Source of the DNA: Scilla litardierei
Lineage: Eukaryota > Streptophyta > Magnoliopsida > Asparagales > Asparagaceae
Assembly: GCA_030789695.1 (NCBI GenBank)
Contig: CM061138.1
Location: forward strand, 16,254,214 to 16,318,213
DNA length: 64,000 nt
Reading direction: 5' to 3'
Shown piece after piece: positions 55,759 to 64,000 of this stretch. Numbering within the stretch: position 1 is the stretch's first letter; the number at the start of each line of letters is the position of its first letter. The notes beneath the pieces were generated by a model that saw only the letters and a program-made list of their open reading frames with translations, did not search any database and had not been told where the DNA came from. The position numbers and the translations under genes were made by a program.

Positions 55759-55771
55759 CGTGCTGATAACG
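55759..55771 (-). other. Copia A primer binding site, atypical
   Basis: The minus strand reads CGTTATCAGCACG directly after the LTR end. The identical 13-mer follows the LTR of Copia C. It is not the usual TGGTATCAGAGC. Confidence 0.7.
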
Positions 55772-55947
55772 TGTTGAGAAATCTTGAGAGAAGAGTAACC
55801 ATGGCAAATAGCCATGGTTCTATATTTATAAAAAATCATAGAGTATATCAAGAGACACCTAGATACCAAAGGTCCCCATAACTTTAAGAGAGTGAATAAT
55901 GGAGGGATAAGTGGTGGGAAGGCCAAAGGCCTCCCCCACTCACAACA
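55772..55947 (-). repeat. Copia A 5' LTR
   Basis: 176 bp, plus-strand TGTTGAGAAATC...CTCACAACA. On the minus strand TTTATAAATATAG, about 60-70 bp before the 3' end, may be its TATA box. Confidence 0.8.
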
Positions 55948-56556
55948 AGCCTGTTCTTTTGTAGGAAAGTACACTTGGAAAAAGTTGAGAAGTGCGGATT
56001 CTGATGAGAGAGAAATTTGGTGTAGTGTGTTCTTTTGTTGGAAAGTGGGGTTGGATTGTGAAGTTGGAAAGTTAAGGTGGGGCCCACTCCGTGTAGTGTG
56101 TTCTTTTGATTGAAGAAATTTGATTGAAGAAAGTGGTGTGGGGTCCACCTCACTCTATTTATACCTAAACTAAATAATTAAAGCTAAATAAATTAATTAA
56201 TATAACTATTTATTTAATACTAATTATAATTAAATGGATATAAAATTTCTAATCCTCAGTTTGAATAGCAAGGGGCCCATCCCAATCATGCGTTCTGCTG
56301 CAAGCGAACGACAAAAAAAAACCAACTTGCGATCTGATTGGGCGCGGGCTTGGGAATCGGATGTAATCCGAGCATTTCGTGGAGAGAACGAAAATGGGTT
56401 TGAGAATCTCGATTTTCCCTCCACGTCAAACTTTTCGACCAAAAAATCAGGCGAAAAGAACAGACCGACCTCCGTTGAGATTGGAATCCGCGCGTCAGAG
56501 GATGAACAGTGCCATCCTCGCATTTCCCCCCAGCTTTAGGCGAAAAGAACAGGCCC
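55948..56556. mobile_element. inverted-repeat element, AGCCTGTTCTTTT ends
   Basis: The left end AGCCTGTTCTTTTG and the right end (reverse complement GGGCCTGTTCTTTTCG) are inverted. Further copies of TGTTCTTTT lie at about 56035 and 56097, with the inverse GAAAAGAACAG at about 56454. The left end coincides with the outer edge of the Copia A LTR, so no target duplication can be checked there. There is no transposase. Confidence 0.45.
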
Positions 56557-56589
56557 TTAGTCATAACCGTGACGAGGATTAGTCATAAT

Positions 56590-56707
56590 TGTCATGAATA
56601 GGCTTGTGTATGCTATGTGGAGCCCACTTAGGATTGGGGTATCCACTCATTATGTAATCGTTTCTTATAAATATATGGCTGAACCTGTTGTCACCACCTT
56701 CACAATA
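56590..56707 (+). repeat. Copia C 5' LTR (probable)
   Basis: Begins about TGTCATGAATAGG, contains TTATAAATATATGG, and ends ACCTTCACAATA before the primer site. The terminal CA is altered to TA. The start is approximate because no second LTR exists for comparison. Confidence 0.5.
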
Positions 56708-56720
56708 CGTTATCAGCACG
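56708..56720 (+). other. Copia C primer binding site, atypical
   Basis: CGTTATCAGCACG, identical to that of Copia A, with the next bases AAAGCTCT also similar (TAAAGCTCT in Copia A). Confidence 0.7.
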
Positions 56721-57131
56721 AAAGCTCTGAAATTTTCCGAATATCCGATTTTGCGAGGGCGGCGAAAAGGAGGAAAATCCACCATGCGCGGGCGTCATCT
56801 TCCACGCGTAGGCTTCGTCAAACTTCGTTATATCTGGAGGACAGATCTAGATGTAATCATACCTAAAATTCGATCTAAACCTATTTATTTCATAGAATAT
56901 GTTTAGATCTGCTAGTTTATGGACCAAAATCTATGTTTTAACAATAAAATTCAAATTTTTATGATAAAAATGTTGATTACAAATATTAAAAATTGGATTT
57001 TTACAACAAAAATCGAGTTCTTCATTGAAAAGGAGGAGATTTGTCTATCCAAGGGCAAGGGGGATTTGAAAAACTTGATCAGTCAAAATTTTCTTCGAAT
57101 TTCTCATCGAATTCTTTCTCTAAAATCAGGT

Positions 57132-57530
57132 TAAGCCCCACAGGCAGGGGGGCTCTGCCACCCGAAGTCGGCGCTCCAGCCCCCCGACGTCATTAAGCCC
57201 TGCATACAGGGGCTATAACACCCGAAGTCGATGCCCCCGCCATCTGACGCCATTAAGCCCCGCATACAGGGGGCTCTGTCGCCCGAAGTCGGCACCCCTG
57301 CCCCCTGACGTTGTTAAGCCCCGCACACAGGGGCTCTGCCACCCGAAGTCGGTGCCCCGCCCCCTGACGTCGTGAAGCCCTGCAGGTAGCGGGATCTGCC
57401 GCCCGAAGTCGGTGCCTCCACACCGTGAAGCCCCGCGTGCAAGGGGCTCCGCCACCCGAAGTCGGTGCCCCTGTCCCCTGACACCGTGAAACCCTCGCTG
57501 GCAAGGGGCATCCCCCACAGCCCTGCAAGC
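57132..57530 (+). repeat. GC-rich tandem array, about seven units of ~60 bp, in Copia C leader
   Basis: Each unit carries TAAGCCCCGCATACAGGGGC and then CTCTGCCACCCGAAGTCGG, with CCCCCTGACGTCGT-like ends. The last unit is degenerate. Confidence 0.9.
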
Positions 57531-58342
57531 TGCCCCCCTCGATCTGCCCGACTGACCGTCGGCGAGGGTGGACCCGGCCCCGATGACAAAACAGCCCCCC
57601 ACCCTCGTTCGCCCTTAGCGGTGGAGCCCGGCCCAGACGTCCGGGTCAACACCCCCCGCGCGCACAGCTCCAACGGGGTTCGTGGCCCCGACGGCAGTGC
57701 CTCCACTCTAACCGAGTGTTTTTTGCGGCCCTGAAGTCCGTCGTGCTAACCACAAAACCAATGCAACCCCTAATTAGGGTTTTTGGGATAAATTTGAACG
57801 ACGGTCTATTACAGTATATACGGAAATTAATCGGGGCATATGAAAAATTCTTGATCTCTTTTCAACTTTATTTTGGTCCATACATACCTTTAAATGCAGC
57901 AGTATAATTTTTTTATATGCGATTAAATCTTTTAATGCCTGATGCATGTCTACATGCCCGTGATGGAAATGTATGATTGCTGCATATTTGATGTTTTGTG
58001 ACGCATGTTTGATATTTTGTTGTGATTTTGGATCGGTTATTTGTCACCGTTTCCTTTCCTCGCATTATTTTCCTTTTAAGAGAATTTGTAGTGAGTATTA
58101 AATTATAAAATTCCAACTGGCGCACGTCCCATGGAGAAGAAGACCTACTTCCAGAAGATGGGGCCCTATAAGGGTTCCCAAGTTGTATTTTCTTTTCATT
58201 TTAATAGGACTATATATGGACTTTGGTTTGTAATTTGTAAATGTTGACTGGCTTATCCACACAACCAATATCTTTGTCTGGACTGCAAGATTATTTATTT
58301 TTCAAATATTTAATTGTTGCTTACTTTACATGCTTAGATAAA

Positions 58343-59300
58343 ATGGCAAAGATAGTGAGCGTCGACTTCGATGTTTTGGACGCCACAGGCAAGAACTACT
58401 TGAGGGGCAAGTAGATATTAAATTCCATTTACGCTCATAGGGCTTGAGTCAAGCCATTCCTACTGGAGATATAGTGTCTGATATAGATAAGGTGAAAGCT
58501 ATTATCTACATCAGACGCCGTATTGATCAGACACTGAAGGCCGAATATCTCATAGTGGAAGACGCATACGAGTTATGGTCTGTGCTCGAGGATCGATACA
58601 AACATCAGAAAGATGTTATCATTCCTCAAGCATGATATGAATAGAAAAACCTCCGACTATAGGGCTTCAAGTCCATTGCCAAGTACAACTCGGCATTATT
58701 CATTATCACCCCACGACTGAAGTTGTGCTGTGAAAAAGTGACGGAGGAACTCATGTTGGAGAAAACTCACACATCCTTCCATAAGAAGATGTTATTCTCA
58801 TGAAACAATATCTTGAACGAAAATTCACGAAATACTCAGAACTTCTCTCATATCTTCTGATGGCAGAACAGAACAGAGATCTTTTGCTGGCCACCCATAA
58901 CTTGCAGCCTGCTGGCACTGCACCTGCGCCTGAAGCATACAATGTCTCTTCCCAGAAGAAGAAGAACAAATTCAAAAGCAAACCCCCGAAGGGAAAAGCA
59001 ATGAAGAAGCAGGTCAAAGTTCCCCCACAACAGAACAACAATGAGGGGAAAAAGAAAATTGTGTGGAAGAAGAAGAACACCGGCCAGACATCTATCCCTA
59101 TGAAAGACTGGAAAGACAAATGCCACAGCTGTGGCATGACTGGACACTGGTCCAGAAATTGATGTACTCCACGCCACCTCCAGTATTTGTACCAAGCTAG
59201 CCAGAAGCATAATACTGAAACAAACCTGGTGGAAGAAGAAGACCCGACTCCAACTCGGTTCACTGACGAAGATTTATCGAACGATGACCTCCTAGACTAA
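58343..59300 (+). pseudogene. gag: Copia C gag
   Basis: Starts MAKIVSVDFDVLDATGKNYL, as in Copia A, then breaks. Later pieces include KAEYLIVEDAYELWSVLEDR, KYNSALF, and a knuckle CHSCGMTGHWSRN whose final cysteine has become a TGA stop (59161-59163). The shared C-terminal tail ends near 59300. Many frameshifts are present. Confidence 0.8.
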
Positions 59301-59467
59301 TGCTTCATTTTATCTCTTTCTGCAAATTGAATGTAGTTGAAACCAATTTCCTTTCTATATGTTTGCTTTTTTGCTTAGCATGTTGCTTTATTTCCAGACC
59401 ATGTCATAAATAAAATTAGTTTACTGTGCCTTATATTGCTACACATTTTTTCTCTTTCTTGCTATAG

Positions 59468-61715
59468 ATGGATAATAAATTCCTACTGGACAGTGCTTCT
59501 ACGCACACAATCCTTGCACCATCACAGAGGACAAAGATGAGTCCTCAATATCGTCTAGGTATCTACGTAGGGTTCGACTCACCATCGATCATTAGATACT
59601 TGGAACCATTAACGGGGGACGCTTTTAAGGCACGTCTTGACGACTGTGAGTTTGACAAAAATACTTTTTCCAAACTAGGTTTAGATTCTAAGAAGCCTAA
59701 AGCTTCCGAGATCATTTCATGGGATACCAAGATTTTGTCCCACTTTGATCCACGTACAACCCAATGTGATGATGAGATCATGAAGATCCTCCAAATACAA
59801 AACAAAGTTCACATACTACCGGATAAATTCACTGACAACCAGAAGATTATCACATCATACGTCACTACTGCAAACACCCAAGCTAGGATTGACATACCCA
59901 AAGATGGATGTAATCTACCTGCAGCAGAAGCGGCCGTACATCAACAAAAGAGATGACGATCCCCAGGCTCCACGGATAAGTTTCCTCGAAAGAGAGAAAC
60001 TCGTGGAAGAAATATAACGATACCACCACAGGATGCTGAGCTCAGCCCAAATACCTCCCCACTCCTCAATTCCCTATAAGAGGAAAACATATGAGAAATA
60101 CCATTAAATTATGTACGTACTGGGGAGGTACTAGCAAAAAAAGCACTGTCATCGATGATGACTTTGCGTTCGGTATTGCTAATCACGTCACTGAATACGA
60201 CGATGATATCGATCCACACTCTCTAGCAGAATGTAAACGCAGAGAGGAGTAGCCAAAATGGAACGATGCAATAGGAGTAGAGCTGGACTCACTCTTGAAA
60301 TGCAACGTATTTGGACCAGTAGTTCCAACACCAAAAGGTGTAAAACCTATGGGCCATAAATGGGTATTCGTAAGAAAGAAAAATGAAAATAATCAGATCG
60401 TATGCTACAAAGCACGCCTTGTTGCACAGGGGTTTTTCCAACGACCGGGAATAGATTATGAAGAAACATATTCCTTGGTCATGGATGCGATAACTTTTCA
60501 ATTTATAATAAGCTTAACAGTTACAAAAGGACTAGATATGCAGCTCATGGACGTTGTGACTGCATACCTAAACGGTAATATAGATAAAGCTATCTATATG
60601 AAGCTTCTGGATGGTTATAAATTACCAACAAAAATGAAAAATAGACATTTGAACGTCTATTCTGTCAAACTCCAAAGATCACTGTATGGTATAAAACAAT
60701 CGCGAAGAATGTGGCATAACAGACTCAGTGAATTTCTTGTACAATAAGGATTCACCAATAATGAAGCATGCCCTTGCATCGTTAGAAGATCAAAAGGAAC
60801 ATGATTTGTAATTATTACCGTCTACGTAGAAGATTTAAATCTCGTAGGATCTCCCGAAGAGATATCTGAGATATCCAAAAGCCTTACATAGACTTTTGAG
60901 ATGAAAGATTTAGGCAAAACCAAATACTGCCTTGGCTTACAAATAGAACACCGCAGCGGAGGAATCCTGTTACATCAATCCACTTACACGTGGAAATTGC
61001 TGAAAATTTTCCAAATGGACAAATGTCACACGCTGAGTACACAAATGGTCGTCAGATCATTGGATGTTAATAAGGACCACTTCCGTCTGCTGGAAGAGGT
61101 GGATGAAACATTTGGTCATTAAGTACCTTACCTACGTTTCATTGGAGCACTCCTCTATCTTGCAAACTGCATGCGTTTCGATATAGCGTTCACAGTAAAC
61201 CTACTAGCCAGGTACAGTTCAGTGCCGACAAAGCGCCACTGGAACGGACTGAAGCACATTCTGCGCTACCTCCAAGGGTCAATCGATCTGGGATTATATT
61301 ACCAGAAAGGTGTATCATCCAACTTAATTGGTTATGGAGATGCAGGATATAGATCAGATCCCAACACCGAAAGGTCCCAGACTGGGTTCGTATTCACATA
61401 CGGTGGGACAGCCATTTCATGGAGATCCATGAAGCCGACCACAACAGCAACCTCATTCAATCACTCTGAACTCATTGGGATCCATGAAGCTAGCAGAGAA
61501 TGTTTTTGGCTGCGTACATTCATTCACCACATCCTAGTGACGACCGGCCTGAAGATAGGCGACCTTGAACCAACCACCATGTTTGAAGACAATGCAACCT
61601 ACATAGCTCAACTACGAGGTGACTACATCAAGGATGACATGACGAAGCAAATCTCCCCCAAGCTTTTCTGGACGCACGAACTACAAGAAGACAAACAGAT
61701 CGGCATTCAAGGGTG
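59468..61715 (+). pseudogene. pol: Copia C pol with protease-integrase deletion
   Basis: ATG 59468 follows TTTCTTGCTATAG and reads DNKFLLDSASTHTIL (protease active site). It then jumps directly to APSQRTKMSPQYRLGIYVGF, the segment after integrase in Copia A. The rest of protease and all of integrase are missing. Reverse transcriptase pieces follow (KARLVAQGFFQRPGIDYEET, MQLMDVVTAYLNGNI, TVYVEDLNLVG with VEDL for VDDL), then RNase H pieces (YGDAGYRSD, MFEDNATYIAQL). Several stops and frameshifts occur, for example near 59957, 60251 and 60747. Confidence 0.82.
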
Positions 61716-64000
61716 ACAGGACGAAGCAAATAACAACGCAAGCCGAAACAAACCGGTGTCCGAGCCCCAAGTTGTCCCCTCCAAGAGCAAAATTAGTTCC
61801 GTTACAAGTAAAAATGAGCGAGCTTTACAAGCAATTAATGAAATGAATCGAACATTTACTTTTAAGAGTTGTGTATTTTAACAAGGTATTAGAAATAACA
61901 TATGCACAAAATACACGGACATCCAGACCGTAGGCTCCACATGAGTTGTTTTCTGGGTGTGCAGAACATGATGCAAAGGGAAGAGATGGGTGCGTGTTTT
62001 GGGGAGAAGAGAGGGGCCCCACTTGCTGACTACCTCTCTATCCGACCCTTCGTCATAGTCAGCATCTTCCCGTGGGCAAGCAAACTCAAATGTATAATAG
62101 ACGATAAGAATGGCATGGTAAATTCCTTTTGAAGGGTACTATAGCAATTCTTTTCCCAGCTAGGCTGGCTTTTCTGGACTGTAGCATAATGATGTTGTGC
62201 GCCCAATTTGGGCTCTGTGGGCCGCAGCAACGGGCATGAGACAGGCCTTTAGGGAGACCCGGATGGGCCCCTCGTATCACTGTTAATTAGTTATTAAGAA
62301 TGAACTACGGAACCCAAAATAAACACGTTATGATAAAACTTACGAATCAGTGCCATGCTTGGATCCTGATGAGTGAGTATGAATGAACTAAATAAACCAA
62401 GTTACACAAGTGATCATAAACTTAGGAATCATTGCCGGCTTTCTCAGACTGCCATATAGCTACAGGAAAGCCCAATCTTCTCTATATTTTGGACGATCCA
62501 CCCAGTCCACACTGATCTTCATCCATTAAAACATAAAAATACACTAAAAATATCATGATCTGCATCTCTGTTGCTCATCTATCACAAGTAGAAAAAAAGT
62601 TTTGTAATTGAACAAACTAGTATTCCAACATGAATATAACGGGAAAACAGTATGAATATAAGATTGTGTACCAATGTTCTAAGAGATGGATACCTACATG
62701 ATCATCCAAAAAGTTTATATACAAGTATACTAAAACAGTCATTAGTGTAATGGTTTCTCATATCAACAAGAATCAACAATAAGGGAAATAAAAACAAGAC
62801 CGTGATTTAACAAATGAAATAGCGCTATCCATGTTCCAAAATGTTGCAGTGAAAAATCAGAATAAGATGTAACATCAGCATATCATTTGCACGTTCATCC
62901 ATTTAAGTCCAGTTGTAGAGAGCTCAAACAAAAGCTTTTTACTAACTCACTAAGACACTCAGAAATTTGACGTTATGTCGAGTTCCATGAAACCAACTAG
63001 CAAAAGAAGACTGGATGTAGCAAATACAGTATACGTTTACAAGTATCTTTCATGACAAAAAAGGGGCTTGGATGAAAATAAGCAAGAACATACAATCAAT
63101 GAGCTAAATTCCTCGCATCTTCTGCTTCAAGATAGCTTCACTCCGCTTGTTTTTCGGTTAAATATGTTCTACCATCCAGAAAATAATTTATCACCCTCTA
63201 CCGATCAAAGCCCTTTAACAGGTGAATTGTGCTGACACCAATCCCTGTCAGTCTAGATTGCACACCGACCTACAGAAGATAAAATAGCATTGATACACCG
63301 AGAATATGCGAGTGCATATGCTTTCATAAAGGGGATCGTAATGGCATGTAATCATCGCAAGCTTTCATTCTAGGCCATAACAATAAGATGTGATGTATAC
63401 ATTTAAGGCCAAAATCAAACTTGTATATTTAAATGATTATGGTTGCAACAATGTGATAAATTGATAATAGCGTCCTCTTTTGTACTGTTTAAAATTCTAT
63501 TACAAAAGGTTAATAATGTTTAAAAATAGTTACGGTTTTAGTCCCTTATACATGCTAGAGAATAATGTTTCTCCTCGACCTTTATTGAGCTGATACACTA
63601 TAGATCTTTTCTTTTTTATCATCACCGTTACTGTTAGTATAACCATGAATATTTAGATAACACTGTAACAACAGTAGAAATGTTGATATGGTGTATGTTG
63701 AAAAGGGACTTGTGGTTTCACTACCACATACAGATTGGCAAGTACCTTGAGAGATTTCAACATGTAGTTAAAAAGCATCAACACATCTCTTCTTCGTAAA
63801 ACAAAACATCAAAGTCTTCAAGGAAAGAAATCGAAACCAATAAAAACAAAATGTTGAAATGTCAGTCTTTAAGGAAAGAAACAAAATGTGAAAATATCAA
63901 AGTCTTTTAGGAAAGAAATGAAACCAATAAAAAGAAAGAAAACGCTGCTACGTACTATGTTTTTCATTACAATGCATGTTGATGGAGATCCTGCTCGGTT
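61716..64000. other. AT-rich DNA, no gene recognised
   Basis: I see no family motif, LTR, convincing exon or terminal inverted repeat. GGGCCCCA-type and purine-rich stretches near 61980-62270 are the only GC-richer part. Confidence 0.5.

Larger units (their letters stand above)
23346..55947 (-). mobile_element. Copia A: Ty1-copia element, minus strand, split by Copia B
   Basis: Short LTRs at 23346-23502 and 55772-55947 enclose, on the minus strand, a primer site, GC-rich leader, gag (53805-52856), protease (52732), integrase, reverse transcriptase and RNase H (to 23688). The integrase is interrupted by the 25.6-kb Copia B. Rejoining the two sides at the target duplication gives a continuous reading ...AQIIRL then CAHFPDN.... 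Frameshifts and stops disable it. The outer flanks ATTGT and AGCCT do not match, so there is no target duplication. The two LTRs may derive from recombination or later rearrangement. Confidence 0.85.
56590..61715 (+). mobile_element. Copia C: decayed relative of Copia A, 3' truncated
   Basis: A short 5' LTR (about 56590-56707) is followed by the same primer site as Copia A (56708-56720). A leader with a GC-rich tandem array, a broken gag and a broken pol follow on the plus strand. The protease-integrase region is deleted. RNase H ends abruptly near 61713 and no 3' LTR follows. Protein-level resemblance to Copia A is high in the pieces that remain. Confidence 0.8.

Overview
This window is repeat-dominated nuclear DNA from a flowering plant. 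The evidence is Ty1-copia and Ty3-gypsy LTR retrotransposons with plant-type primer sites, hAT-like and Helitron elements, spliceosomal introns and exons of plant gene families. I cannot name the species. I see no tRNA, rRNA, CRISPR array or bacterial operon. No host gene is complete. All family names come from motif reading by eye, without database searches.

Bases 1-7329 are AT-rich host DNA with several small DNA transposons. One is a 555-bp hAT-like element with an exact 8-bp target duplication, sitting inside a larger inverted-repeat element. Fragments of a LIN-type E3 ubiquitin ligase pseudogene start at 5683. Bases 7330-19610 are an old, degenerate gypsy element lying in what was an intron of that pseudogene, because the pseudogene resumes at 19850. 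The gypsy element holds a minus-strand copia element (9258-17971). One LTR of that copia holds a 3.3-kb solo LTR (9595-12859) and a 330-bp Helitron (13193-13522). The solo LTR holds another Helitron end (9898).

Bases 19611-23345 are host sequence with the LIN remnants and two minus-strand exons: a small membrane protein and a first exon resembling a transit peptide. From 23346 to 55947 lies a minus-strand copia (Copia A) split in its integrase by a 25.6-kb plus-strand copia (Copia B, 26367-51939). Copia B is itself split in gag by a 14.6-kb gypsy element (28804-43450). It is split again in reverse transcriptase by a 3-kb insertion flanked by a 22-bp duplication (46360-49381). LTR divergence counted by eye falls in the nesting order: about 0.7% in the gypsy, about 1.5% in Copia B, and roughly 10% in Copia A.

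The 14.6-kb gypsy element is the most unusual object. It encodes gag and protease only and lacks reverse transcriptase, RNase H and integrase. It carries a homogeneous 212-bp tandem array. It also has two diverged copies of an intron-containing antisense gene of the 'putative gypsy type transposon' family. It presumably depends on an autonomous partner for replication.

Bases 55948-56589 hold an inverted-repeat element. Bases 56590-61715 hold Copia C, a decayed relative of Copia A on the plus strand. The remainder to 64000 is AT-rich DNA without recognisable genes. Copia A and C share an atypical primer site and a spacer between gag and pol that ends in a splice-acceptor-like sequence. All three copias have GC-rich repeat arrays in the leader.
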